Assembly (NCBI GenBank): GCA_013398955.1
Contig: VWPU01014045.1
Coordinates: 1 to 64,000 of the forward strand
DNA: 64,000 bases
Source of the DNA: Callaeas wilsoni
Taxonomy: Eukaryota > Chordata > Aves > Passeriformes > Callaeidae
Direction of reading: 5' to 3'
Below, piece by piece: positions 37,701 through 49,995 of the stretch. The notes beneath the pieces are model-generated. The model had not been told where the DNA came from, ran no database searches, and saw nothing but the letters and a program-made list of their open reading frames with translations. Each line of letters begins with the position of its first letter. Position 1 is the stretch's first letter. The position numbers were made by a program, and so were the translations under genes.

Positions 37701-39539
37701 CCCAAGTGCCTCCCTGTGCTGCTGAGGAAGAATTGTGCCAGGGACCCCAGGATCTGGTCCATCCATGGGTCTCACACCCACTCTGCATAAGAGATGCACA
37801 TAAAACCAGACCTGAATCTCTTTTTATGGCATGGTGCTTGCCATCTGCTTTAAAATGAGGAAGGCACACAGCTCTCCTACTTTGTGACTAACTGATTTCA
37901 TACCTGTTTCTTAAGTGGCTTCCTTAGGAGGTCCAAGAGAACCTGTAAAAACTTTTGTGATGGTAACGAGAGCCTAGTGACCCCTGAATCTTAAACACTC
38001 TCTCTGCTATCATGTTATTTATTAAGCAACTCAGGGTAATCTTTTCCAGGAAAGATGTTTCTCATAATCTGCCAATTCATGTTACTTTCTTAATGACTAA
38101 GTCCTTGCAATTAAGTGGGGAGGTTGGCCCGAGTTAAGTTGGAAAATGCTGTCCAATAAAAAATGCACAGGAATGATAATGACACAGTTATCACTGGGGT
38201 GTGGCCTTGGCAGGGACAGGCCCCCAGTTTCTGTGCAGGATGGACAGAGCAGTGTGCTTGCAGCTCATCTGACATGATTTCCCTGGGATGTAGGGTGGGT
38301 GGGGTTAGTGGGGAAGAGCCTTGAGCTCAGGTTTAGTATTAAGCAGGGTTTAAGTGCCAAGTTATCGCATTAACCTGCCTAACCCTATGTGTTTACGATG
38401 GTAGGGTGAAAGAATGAAATAACAAAATGCTTCATCATTTAAAGAGCAGGTTTGCCCTGAACTTTGCAGCAGCCTGGGGATCTGAGCCTGATCTGTCAGT
38501 CACTTACACTCTCCCAGGAATTCTGACACTGACACTCTCCCACTGAAATTCTCCCGGGAAGTGCAGCATCTTGGTTTCTCCTGTTCTTCAAACTGCTGCT
38601 CACAGCAGAAATACGTGACCTGGTCCTCTTTTAACTTCTTTCCCCCATTTACCCAGCCCAGGTTCCCCTGGGTGGGCACTGGAATATCACGAGTGCCGTA
38701 TCATATCATGCATGTCCATGTGGAGATCTGTCCATTTTTGTCTCCCCTTAGCTCTGGTTCCCTCATTAATGTTTCTGCTATACACCAGACATGAGACAGG
38801 GATAATTGGGTGAGTCATAAATCACTGTCTGCTCTGGGAATTGTGAAGTGTATATTTTAATGCCCAAGAATCTCATCTCATAGTTGACATCTTTGTTCAC
38901 ATGTTGACGGCTCATGATAGTCCAGTTATTCCAGCTGCCCCGTGTCTGAGGCTCCCAAAACCTTACATCATCGCTTGCACCCTATCCCAGGAAACATTTA
39001 ATGCTTCACTGAGTGAGCAGCAATATAAAAGTGGATCATTTGTTTTCCATTTAAGAAAAAAATTAAAAATCTGATGTTTTTTGCTATTGAGTAAAATTCA
39101 AATGACTGAGTTCAGTGAAGGTGGCTCTGGGAGGTACATTTGACTGTGTGGGACAACAGCCTCGATGATGTGATGACCTTTTCTGAGCTTTACATGGATT
39201 GAGGTTTTTTTCAAGGACCATTTTCTGTGCACTGATGTGTGACTTACGTGTGAACAGGAATGGCTCTTTGGGTGTTGCTGTAACTGGAAGTTAGGCCCTC
39301 TACAGGACAGAGTTTGGCACAATCTCTAAGTTTCCCTGTTTTTCCCTTGTCACTGAGAGCTGTCTTTCCTCTTTACTTCTTCCCTGGGCTCTCCATGCAG
39401 CATTTGAGACTGATACTGAACACATTAAATTTGCTGTTTCACCTGGATGAGTGAAGGTAGTGGAGTGGAGGGGACTCCACTGGGTACCAAGAAGTATTGG
39501 GTACTTTTTGTGAAGAAGCCTTCACAAACTTGGTCAGTT
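34731..39539. other. Intron stretch without recognised repeat
   Basis: Mixed composition. 35640-35870 and 36190-36340 are AT-rich and candidate conserved. 38505-38555 has a short imperfect direct repeat of ACACTCTCCCA. Otherwise I see nothing I can name. Confidence 0.4.
35640..35870. promoter_or_regulatory. Candidate conserved non-coding block
   Basis: Repeat-free AT-rich sequence with ATTGCTAATTGCTAATATTT near 35686, CCAAAGATAATTATTTTGCC near 35728 and TGATTCATGCATGACATTTG near 35788. A guess from composition and motif density. Confidence 0.25.
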
Positions 39540-39930
39540 CAGTGTATCAAAAAAACAACTAAAATGTGACTTGATTTGTGTGGTCTCACGAAAAAAACAC
39601 ATAATCTACTGCAAGGTCTCTTGATCTAATGACTGGAGGCAGAACAAGAGTCAGGGTCTGGAAGCCAAAACCAAAAAATTCCAATTAGAACTGGGACACA
39701 AATATTTAGCCAGCTACATAAACTACCTAAGAAAAAAAAAGGTGGTTTCTCTTCATCTCGTAATGCTTTATAGTCATTCTGGCTGCCTTTACAGAAACTA
39801 TGGTTCAGCCAAATTTGAATTATTGGCTCAGCACATGTATAAGTGGGTGAAATACTATAGTGTGTGATGCACAGGAGGTCAGACAAGGTGATCTGATGGT
39901 TCCTCCTCCTCTAGAGCCTCTATGAAGTTT
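39540..39930 (+). repeat. CR1 LINE 3'-end fragment, ancestral type
   Basis: ATGTGACTTGATTTG, GATCTAATGACTGGAGGC, ATTAGAACTGGGACACAAAT, TGATGCACAGGAGGTCAGAC, AAGGTGATCTGATGGTTCC and GCCTCTATGAAG follow the sense CR1 3' end of turtle/archosaur type ('GGTGACTTGATTACAG ... GATCCAATGGCTGGAAG ... ACAGGAGGTCAGACTAGATGATC ... AATCTATGAATC'). It ends at the CR1 3' terminus. Confidence 0.85.
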
Positions 39931-40957
39931 CAGTGTGGACAGAAGGATGGGGCCCATTAAGGCATGAGGTTGTGACTCCATCTATATTCTCCTGGGATTA
40001 GCAAAGGGTCTGTGTGTGACCCTGCCCCTTGTTCCTCTGATCTTGGGGAGGATGTTCTGAAGAGAAGCTGAAGGTTTGCAAGCCATCTATAAAACTGAAT
40101 TCTCATGTTTTTTAGTTTTTTTCAGCCAGCACTTAAGCCGTGCATGCTCCAGCCCACATACAAGTTTAAAATGTTCATCATGTTTTCATTATTTGTTTAA
40201 AAATGGCATTTGTCAAGATCTCTTTTGCTCTAATTACCTGATATTATAGGGCTTTAGAGTACCTCTTTACACTCTCCAGAATGTGCCCTTGGGATGTGAC
40301 AAATCTGAGTTGTGCAGCAGATGCTTTCAGAAGAAAGTTGTTGGCATGAGTGGCTGAAAATAGAAGCTTGTTTACAAGGCTGGTTTTGCGTTATCAGCTG
40401 TAGTGCTCCAATAATTAAGGCTGTGAACCTAATTAGCTCAACACTCCATAATTCTCTTCTGTCTCTCCAGGGGCTTGTCTGTCTACAGCTCTGTACTGCT
40501 TCAGCTTATGCTGGGAACATCTTTATCCCAGGGCAGCTGCATTCACACAAGTACCACCTCAACTGCCATGAATCCCGTGCTCCTTTTCCAAGTGCACAAG
40601 CCCTCCACAAGGCTTTCTGGAGAGCCCATACTGGGATTATTTGGCTGCTTTTATTAAAACCATACAGGCAGAAGTACTGATCTCTCCTGAAGCATCAGCA
40701 GAACTGAATGATGCCATTGTTACTACTGATTGAGAGGGTGCTTTTACACTGGCTTCAAACTTGTGTCTGTTCTTAAGTGGAAAATGTTTTTTAATGCTGA
40801 ATAATGTAGTAACATTTCTGGCCAGCACAGCCTTTTTGACAATGAAACATTGCCACGCACTTGAGAACAGTTCATGGCTGCTGCTTTCACCTCTCCCATC
40901 TGGGTTAGGTGTCTTCTGAGCAGGTCTGAGCCTGTGAAGGGGGTGGTGTTCCCTCCA

Positions 40958-41032
40958 TCCCCGACCCGAAGTGGTCTGTTCTTCAGCGACACCCCTGCAG
41001 CGTGCCCGAGCACGTCCCACAGCCGAGATCGC
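40958..41032. other. Small CpG cluster
   Basis: At least eight CpGs in 75 bases (CCCGACCCGAAG, TTCAGCGACACC, GCAGCGTGCCCGAGCACGTC, CCGAGATCGCC) in otherwise CpG-poor intron. It may be a remnant of a GC-rich repeat or a small regulatory island. Confidence 0.35.
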
Positions 41033-41562
41033 CTGTCCCTGGGCATTGTCTTCTGTGTATTTCCTGATCCTCAGAGCCAACCCACGCACAACTGGGAGAT
41101 GTTTTCCTTCTTAAGTGCGTGAGTTTCAGCTGTTCTGACTATCCCGTGTGTGCGTCCTTCCTGTTTGGACAGATACTTGATATATACACCTCAAATGGAA
41201 AGGGTTGGACATGATTAAAACACACTGTCTAGCCATAGGCATCTTTTTTTCACTCTATCTTCCCCACGAAGCAAACCTGAGGGGTTGTAATGATATTTAC
41301 AGTTTATTGTGCAAAGTATTGAGTAATTCTTTAACTGTTTTAGGTGCAGAAAGATAGCTGTAAGGTGCCCCGTGCTGACATGCTGTGCCTGCCTGGTTTG
41401 TGGCTGAGACTTTCTATGCTTACACTGAGGTACTTTCTATTTCTGCAGAAATACCTTGGCATAAAAACATCAGACCTTCCTGATTTATTTGGAGTTAAAA
41501 TTGTTATGTTAACTGATGAGCTCTATCAAAATACTTATATTTTTAAATTCACTGAACTCACA

Positions 41563-41598
41563 GGATAACTGATGTTCCAAGGATAACTGATGTTCCAA
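41563..41598 (+). repeat. Perfect 18-bp tandem duplication
   Basis: GGATAACTGATGTTCCAA occurs twice back to back with no mismatch. This is typical of a recent replication-slippage duplication. Confidence 0.97.
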
Positions 41599-41918
41599 GT
41601 TATTAACGTGCAACATTAACATCTCCCTTTAATTACAGGTCTGTGATGAAAGCCTGCCTCCCAGCAGGTGTGTAACTCTAGAACCTGCAATGGTTCCTGG
41701 AATGTGATTAACAGCTCTGAATCAAGGCAGGGTTGTTCCCTTGGTCATACTGGCTCTGCCCAGGGTGATGACATTCCTGCAGTGTATCCCACCTCGCTGT
41801 TGCTCGCATGCAAGTGCAAATCCATATTTGCTTCACTCTTTTAAAAACAGTGCCCACATGGCACAGACGCCTTGAAAGTCAAGGTAAAAGCAAATGCTGA
41901 TGTGCTGGGTTTCATGGT

Positions 41919-41940
41919 ATTTAACCATGAATGGTTAAAT
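41919..41940. repeat. Inverted repeat, 10-bp arms with 2-base spacer
   Basis: ATTTAACCAT and ATGGTTAAAT flank GA, a perfect inverted repeat able to form a small hairpin. A second overlapping arm pair (CATGGT...ACCATG) lies just upstream, and GTTAAATGGTTA repeats the motif downstream. Confidence 0.9.
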
Positions 41941-44900
41941 GTCGTTAAATGGTTATGTGTGATGCGATCGGCAGAACATCAGCAGCTAAAGCAAATGCAC
42001 TCACACTCCTTTCTTCCTTAGCCTTGTCCATACCCCGTGGGCTCCCTGCTGCACGCTGCCAATTGGCACAAGGCTGGGCAGAGTGGCATTGTCCCCATCA
42101 GGACAGTGGGGAACAGGACTAACCTTTTATCTTCCATGTTGTCTTTCATTCTGGTTCACAAATGCTCCAGTGAGTTAATTGCTAGCAGAGGAAGAAGATA
42201 GGGCAGAGCCATATGCAAAAGAGGAGAGGGATGTTTTCATCTGGGACTGAGACAAGGACAGGAGCTGTGAAGAGTGGCAATACAGAGACTCTCTGGCCCC
42301 GCAGAGGGGAATATTTGTGATGGATCCCTGGAACTGCGGAGCTGGCTCACCAAGCAGAGGCACAAGGGCAGGTCCGGAGCTGTTATGCAGAGAGCATAAA
42401 GGCAAAATCTGCCACACTTATAATGGATAATTTATGATGTAACCCGCACAGAAACAGAGCCCCTCCATTTTGTGAAACAGAATGTCCTCTAGAAAATATT
42501 TGCACTTAGCTATTACACGCAGATACAAGGAAATTCTTTCAGGAGGGTTTGAATCTAATAAAATGGGAATGTGTGACCTGGCCTGCATCATTATTTGCCC
42601 AGTTTTATCCTTTTGTTATTATTTCCAAATGTGGAATTCTCATTCCTGACAATTCTGCAGGTGAAACTAGGCCAACAAGAAACAACGGTCTCCCACAATT
42701 ACAGGAAACACCTATTAGGGCTGTAAGGAGTCTAGCAGTGCGGGCCAGCATCCAGAATGGCACGTGTTCCCAGGAATTGTGCAAATGTCCCTGTCAGCAC
42801 CCAGGAGCCCCGTGCCCACATGAGTGCAGAGGTGCTGATTGGCGTGGTCGGACCCCCACAGGGCTGGGTAATGTATGCTCTCAGCCCTCCTCTATGAGCA
42901 GATGGGTTGCTTTGGCCAAAAGAGCAGTGTCTGGCTCTGATGTTCTGGGATGCAACAGCTTACAGATGGCACCGTCCCCTCCTCTTCCAGGACATAAATC
43001 CTCTGGGACAGAGGCCATGCCATCTCTACATGCTCGTGTTGGAGTGTTGGTCCTTGCATGACACAGAAGACAGAGCTGTTGTAAGCACACCACTGGCAAG
43101 CTCCGGCGGCTTTTTCCGCTCTAATATTTATGACTTTACCTACCAAAAGGTCTCCTTTTATAAAATGTGGATGTTCCCACTTCTACACCTGTCAGATATT
43201 ACAACTGGGAGAGCGGATCCTTAAAGCGTGTCCTTGTTTCTACTCATGAAGCCAAATTCGGACACCAGCATACAATATTTGTGAAGGGGTTTCCGTTGGT
43301 TTTGTAGCACAGACGTGGCTGGTCCTGGTGCCTGGTGTTAGTCAGTGGTCAGTGGGGTTGTTGGGTGCAGCAGAGCCACGGCTAGCACAGCGTGGGGACG
43401 CTGGGGCTGCAGGATGAGGAGCAATCAGGATGAACGCAATGACTATTTCCTAGAATGTAAACAGCCTTGCAGTTTAATGGCTCTATTTACGTTGATGGAG
43501 ATCAGGAAACACACTTTGTTATTTTAGTCCGAATAAGCTCATGCAGATGGTAAGCAGAAGCAACGTGTTAGGAGTTTCTGGTGTTCTCTGACAAGCCAGG
43601 TTGCACATGAGTGTGTTAACCTTGCCTTTGAAAAGCTCTTGATTTTTATCAGCTTGTTTACCAAACTGTCACAACAAGGCATAAAACCACAGAAGACTCA
43701 CATGCTGATATGAGAAATGTGCATGTTCTTGGTAGTGGAAGAGGAATAGGAGCTTTTCTGCTCTTTGTTAAATGCAGCAACAAGCCATTTATTTTCTACA
43801 AGCCTTGGCGTGAGCTGTCGAGTGGAGAGACAGGGCTACAGGAAGATGTTCCATGTGACAAATTGCTCCCTGCTCCCACCACCTCCAGCCCCCACAGATG
43901 CACAGAGTGGGATCTGTCAAGTTGCTCCAAAAACCCCATTTTTATTCTATCATTTACGGGCACCAGTGAGTCCCCTCTTCCTCCCAGGCACAGGTTTCCT
44001 GGTTCAGCTCCCCACAAGTTGGTGCTGCAACTGCGAGAGCCGAACGAGTTAAGCTGTGCTCACTGTTCCAAGTGGGAGCGAAGAGCCATTGCAAAATGTT
44101 TTTTCCCCCGTTGGCTCTGCGTGTTGTTTTAAAATTAAATTGGTTCTGGTTAGCAAACAAGAACAGGACAGCAAAATTAAATTTTCTGAGGAATGTTGTG
44201 AATCCTGTGTGAAAAATAAACCCCAAAATATTTTTTCCCTCCTGCACTCTTTGGCTTGCCTTTGTTCCCTCTTTGCCTGCCATGCCTCCCTCTCTGCTCC
44301 CTCCATGAATGTGTTGGTGGGTGGCAAGGCTGGTGTTCTTATGCTGAGGTGCTATGGAGAGCAGGAGAGGGAATTAAGGAGAGCTGAGATGTCATGGCTT
44401 GGCCATGGAAAATTATTTCTTTTCCCCTTCTGCTTATTGTTTTACATCTTCCTTCCTCGCTCCTTTGTTGTTGCTGGGCTCCCAAACCACGCTTTGCCTG
44501 AGGGACATTGTTGCTCCCTCTCTGGCAGATCAATGCTGTGCAGGTCTGGAGAGTACCTTGGATGTGTAGAGGACACAGTATTCATTTCAGACGCAGAATT
44601 GGACCTATAAAGTGTAACTCAGCCCTACGCAGATGACTACTGCTGACCATCTGCAACACTTCAGTCTCGCTGGAGTTCAGCGCAGACTGCATTGGAGGAG
44701 CTACACCCACATAGGGCTCTGTGATGGACAACACAAATTTCTCCTTGTCTGCTTCCATCTTTCTTATTTATTTATTTGTGTGCAGATGGAAAATCTTTGA
44801 CACAAATTGGCACTCATCATATTCTGTTCCTTTGGAAAGCTTCTGCAGCTCTTAAAAGCTTCTCCTCCATTTGGTCAGCCCTGCATGCATTCGCTGTGCA

Positions 44901-47900
44901 CTTCATAAGTCATTTCTCTAGTCATTGCCTCAATATTGTGTCAAGTCTTCTTGGATCTTTATTTATAATTTGGCATGAGTCTGTTCTGAGGGTTCAGCAG
45001 ACTCTCACTGTTTTATGTGAGCTAGGACATCTTGCTTTCAGACCTTTGGGTGGTACAACAGGTTACTCTGAGTTGAGTTTAGTCATATTCGTAGTGCATG
45101 TGGTGTCCTGGGGCTGTCAGTGCATCTGGCTTTTACTATTGCTTTTATTTGGGAAGTAAGGCTCCTGAAGCCTTGTGTCCTTGCTGCCCTGTGCTATTGA
45201 CTCCTGGAGGCCAGCTGTGGTGTGGTCAGGCCTCCTATGCTCTTCTCCGGGTATCTCCTCTTGGCCATTGCTGGAGAAGGGAGGCTTAAACAGTCCTCCA
45301 GCATGATGTGGAGCAATCACATGGGCTCACCTGGCTGGCAAAGACATAGAGTGTCAGACAACAAGTCTAAGAGAAGATTAAACCTCTCTTGGGAGGCAGC
45401 ATGAGTCTGCTGAAACTTTGCTTCCAGGTGGCACGTGAGGATGGGTGTCTTGTCCCTGTGAGCAGTGTTTTCTGTAGAAGGGCTGTGTGTTGGACCTCTT
45501 GCCTGGAACAGGGCTGGTGTGGGCAGCCAGGGAGCACTCCTCCCTCACCATCAGACCATTAGAATAAATAAAACAGCTCCGCTTATGCTGGATGAAATCA
45601 AGTCTTCTGGATCACGGCCTAAACACGGTCAACAGCTCCTCTGGGCCCTTGAGCTGCCAATAGCTTGCACCTCCTAGTGAGTCTGTCCTTGGGAAGGAGC
45701 CATTAGAGGCTAAGGAATCGCAGATCTCCATCCTTTGAGAAGCGGGAAATCATCACTGATAGGACTTGCAGCACCTCTTTTGTCAGGAAAGGGAATACCC
45801 AGGAAACACAGGGGTTAAAAGCCAGCTCTCGTGCAATGTCCCAGCCAATGCATTCCTGGAGCATGGTTATCAACGGCATTTCCAAAACTCCTCCAGGGCA
45901 CTGTGGAGGCTGGGTTGCCCTTCTGCTCTGTCTTTGTGGTGCTTAGATTGTATTGGAGTGAAGAGCCATCAGAAAGCTAATGAGGTTTTCCAGATCCTCT
46001 GACAGCTGTGGGCTTATGTTGTCTTTGCCATCCCAGGACTTGTCAGCTCTGGAATACCAGTAAAATTCACCTGAAAGAGATCATGATCAACTAGGGCCTG
46101 ACAGACCAGCTCGATAAACTTCTCCCTGCTGCTGCCACCTCTTCTAACACAAGTGCTGCCTTTGTGACTTTCTTGGTTGGATGGCCAAAAGTGCTCTAGG
46201 AAGATATAGTCTGTTTCTACACACATGTGCATAAAATATTTCACATTCCTCCCTTAATCACTAGAGATATCTGCTTCTTCATTTCCATCAGTCTTTGTGA
46301 TCAAAGCTGTTGTGTTGCACAGCAGAACATCACCACCAGGTCTGGTCAGTGCTGCTAAGAAGAGACTGAGGCTGCCAGAGTTTGCTGCTTTCGTTCTGGG
46401 CACCCTCTGTCTCTCTGTTTTCTCTCCAGGAGGTGATCCTAGTGGCTGACTTGCCCTCCTGGTGTCCAGATGCTTGCCCTCTTTGTCCCCCTGGTGCTGA
46501 CATAGTACAAGATCCTGCGGAACCCTTGGTCTGTGGTTGCAAACATGGTTTGAGTTTTTATAATTTTATCCTATCACCTCTCTTTAAATGGGAATTCCTT
46601 ATGCTAAAGTTTCAGACTGAGGGTTTGAAGAGATGACCTGAAATCTGAGTGACAATCTGTTGAGTCATTTCTTAGTGCTGTGAGCATATTTCTCAGTTTG
46701 GAACGTGGAGCATTTGTCAGCTGCACAACAAGCCACATTTTGCAGGATGGAGCTTCCAGCATCCACAGTCTCAGCAGTAAATGGAGCAAGGTCATTGCTA
46801 ATCTGGAAAGTAAGTGCTTTTGAAGCATTTCCTCTCAGGACAAGACTTAGTCTTTTCTTCCAGCTGCTAACACCTTCCTTCCTGCTCAGAGCAAGCCCAT
46901 AACCTTCCTCAGACACAGAAAATTTCCTGTTCTCCACTGTTAGAAGCTCTCATCCCTCCTTTTGTGCCTCCCTTTAATCTCCTCCAGCATGCCATGGCAT
47001 GTCTCTCTGCCTTTCACTGGGCTCACCTTTTCTTACACTTCCCTCTCCTAATGCTGCCCACATGGTTCCTGTTTAGCAAAGGTGGGAGCCAGTGGGCATA
47101 TCCCATAGGTAATCTGAGGCAATGGGATTTTCAGGTAGAATTATTTAATTAGAGACTGCCAAGCAGTGTGGGGGGAATTTATTTTAGTAAGTTTATTTTC
47201 ATATTTTCCATTAATTTATTTTTCAGCAGAGATTATGCCATATCCAGAAATAAAACCATTTACTTAACCAGTGAGATATTCAGTTAAGCCCTGAGAAATT
47301 ATGCTTTTTTAGAACAACCTTTATCCCCAAGAATTGTCTCAGAAGGCTGTCTCCTCTGGCTGGGGGCAGAATCCCTTTCAGAGGTTTAACGGTGGTTATT
47401 TGTTTAGCTGAGTAAGTTGAAAAATCTGACAAGTGTGTTGCAAAAACCTCAGATCCCTCTCCCAGAAGGCAAGCCAATGACACCATTAGCTTAATCCAGC
47501 ACCTCATATACTCGATTTTAATATGACTCTTTAGCTCCAGAGTTTGATGTATTTTCAGTTGAAGGATTTGTGTTTCAGTATTAAGAGGGGAGCAGGAGGG
47601 AGGGCAGTGCTGTAGGTCACTCAGCAGTTGGGTACACATATGTATTAAAAGCCATGCAGAGGATCTGCTCATGAGAAGAGCTGACGTCTGACATCTAAAT
47701 CCATTCCCTGAGTGGAGTAACTCACAGTGCAGCCTTTGCTGCGTGTTTAGCTGAGTCCCACATACCACGAGTGAGTCGTGCTCTGCCTCTTCTGCCTACG
47801 TGGCTCCCCCTGTTTTTGACAGCCACCTCTAGGCATGATACCATTAATGGATGATACTCTGGAGCTACTGTCCTGGCAGGCTGTGTGAGCGCCCTCCCCA

Positions 47901-48639
47901 TCGCTGCAGTGATCAAGGATGTGCCAACCAGTGCAGAGGAGCTGTGTGGCAGCAGTGCCTGCAGGGTGATGGCTGTGAAATTTAACATCCATCCCATCCA
48001 AGTGCATATTCCCACAGTGTTGACCCACAGGGCTGGGCTGGCTTTGGGTTATTGTCCAGGAATATAAAGAAGTATGGAGCTTCAGGGGAATACACACAAG
48101 GCACTTTGGATGCTTACATCACTATGAATCATGCTCGTTCCTCCCTGCTCACCTTGAAAGAATGAACCTGCTCAGGTGATACCTCCATTGCACTAAAGTT
48201 GGAGGAGATGCCTTCCCCTGAAATGCTGATGAACAGTGAGGGGAAGTTGAGAGTATTGGGGATGCATCTGTGCCCAGGGGGTAAAGCAATAAATATACTT
48301 CCAGTGTACCAGGAGTAAAACCACTTCAGCAAAATACAGAATTATTACAAGAAGGCATGCTAGTGGCAAAATTCTGGGTGAGAAATGCAGAAAAAGTATT
48401 TATTGTATACATATGAATCTTCTGTATTTGGCAAAACAATTTGACACAGATTTCATAGCGATTATTGAGCACTTCTGTGGTTTAGGTTTCCTAAATGGTC
48501 TTTCATTTGTTCTGTCCCTCTCCAGGTCTGCAGCTCTTTCACACTTCAGATTAATGTAACTAACAGTCATGTCACAGTTAATTGTCTCGATGAAAACTAA
48601 AAAGAGCTGTTTCTATGTCAATGTGTTGCTCACTGTTTT

Positions 48640-49150
48640 GCACTGAACTACCAATTGATATTTTCCTCTTTCTTCCTTTTACTGGTATGTATTTGCAGGG
48701 TATTTTCCTGCTGTTCTTTCTGCTGCTCTCTCCCCTGACCCACAGCACAGCTGTTGCCTCTCCGTGTCTCACTGGTTGGGAAATGCTGTCTTAAACTCCC
48801 TTCCCCAGAGATCCTCTTGACCTGTGCCCAAATTTGTTCAAATTCGCTTTTTTTGAAATACATTATCTTTAATCCATTTTTCTTATTCCTTCACTGCCTT
48901 AAATTGCTAGACTTCTTGGTTTTGTAACCACTTGCACTGAAATTTACTTCCATTTTTGGACTATTAATCAACTTTCTGTATCAATAATATCCGAGTAGTA
49001 AACATCTCCTCCCCTGTTACTTTCCCTTCTCCAGAGCAACTTTTCCCCATGCATTCCAGCAGCTTGGAGTGTGTGGGACCTGCCCTGCTCTGTCTTTAGC
49101 AGATAACAGGGTAATTAAAGTTATCAGTTCCTACCAACTCCAGTTATTTT
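48640..49150 (-). repeat. Degraded CR1 LINE fragment (ORF2, 5' side)
   Basis: TTCAAATTCGCTTTTTTTGAA with ATACATTATCTTTAATCC, GTAACCACTTGCACTGAAAT, CCATGCATTCCAGCAGCTTG and GGTAATTAAAGTTATC follow the antisense ancestral CR1 ORF2 ('AAATTCGCTTTCTTGAAATCCATTGTCTTT ... GACCACTTGCACC ... ATGCATTCCAAGAACTT ... GTTGAAGTCCCCCAT'). Heavily diverged, no frame. The boundary at 48640 is approximate. Confidence 0.65.
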
Positions 49151-49654
49151 AGCTGCTTAAATCAGACACTCAAAAAGATGTCCTTTGTGTTCTGTTTGTT
49201 ATTAATGAAGTTCTGTGGGGCATGTTCTGTGCTCCTTTTATTTTTCTTGGTCCCTGGAGACATGCGCAGAATCTGTTTCTCACCTCTCTTTGAACCCTAA
49301 AATATCCTTCATACAAAAAACCCCAAACAACCCTCCTATTTCCTTCTTCTGTTTCCTAAGCAGGTGACATAATTTCATATCAGCATTCCCCTCCAATGGT
49401 CTTTCCATGAAGCACGTGTGAGGCTAATTGCTCTAGCTGTTTATAAGGGCTTTAAATGTGTCTTGTTTGTTCTCCTGGCACTTACGTGCTCTTCAGCTCT
49501 GCAGCTGGTGAAGAGGAGAAGGAGCGTGAACAGACCTGTCCTCTCACAGCAAATCAACTGGTTCATGAGCTCCTAAATGCCCCACAGAGCAGGGGTTTGT
49601 TGACAGAGCTTGGTAAGGCTTGTAGGACAGCAAAGAACTGAAGAATTGATTGGA
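49151..49654. other. Unassigned intron between two CR1 fragments
   Basis: This 500-base stretch separates an antisense and a sense CR1 copy. It may include further eroded CR1 sequence, but I see no landmark and no gene. Confidence 0.35.
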
Positions 49655-49995
49655 AGCTTGGAACATCTTGCATTACTGTGAAGATGCTGAAGACCTGCAA
49701 CAAATACAGCTTAACAAAAGTGTGTTTAGAGGAGACTTGACCTTAATATCGAGCTATCCACAAGAAAAAATACCGAGCAAGGCAGGAGTATAGCAAGATC
49801 CAATCACTAGAAGGCCAAAACAGGGAAGTTTGGACTCAAAGCCAAGTGCCTATTTTGACCATGGATGTTAAATAACTGCAAAATTTCACACAGGGGTAGG
49901 CTGATTTGCGTAATTGCAGCAGATTTTAAGCTGACAATGGGTACTTTTAAAAAATATCTGATCTGTCCTGCTGAGGGACTGGGTTTGACTTGTGC
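49655..49995 (+). repeat. CR1 LINE 3'-part fragment, ancestral type
   Basis: CAGCTTAACAAAAGTGTGTT, AGAGGAGACTTGACC, AGCAAGATCCAATCACTAGA and ATGGGTACTTTTAAAAAATA follow the sense CR1 3' region ('TTTAACAAAGAGAAGGTTAAGGGGTGACTTGAT ... ATGATCCAATGGCTGGAAG'). It lacks the terminal CTATGA repeat. Confidence 0.78.

Larger units (their letters stand above)
39931..48639. other. Intron stretch with few recognised repeats
   Basis: Mostly unassigned intron sequence. It holds an 18-bp perfect tandem duplication (41563-41598), a 22-base inverted repeat (41919-41940), a CpG cluster at 40958-41032, and a minus-strand coding-like stretch at 45690-46250 that I could not identify. A TTTA simple repeat lies near 44764. 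43430-43520 looks like possible conserved DNA. Confidence 0.4.

Noticed and set aside
44776..45159. 127-codon frame rich in hydrophobic residues, resembling membrane segments
   Set aside because: T-rich sequence gives Leu/Phe/Val-rich frames by chance; there is no recognised family.
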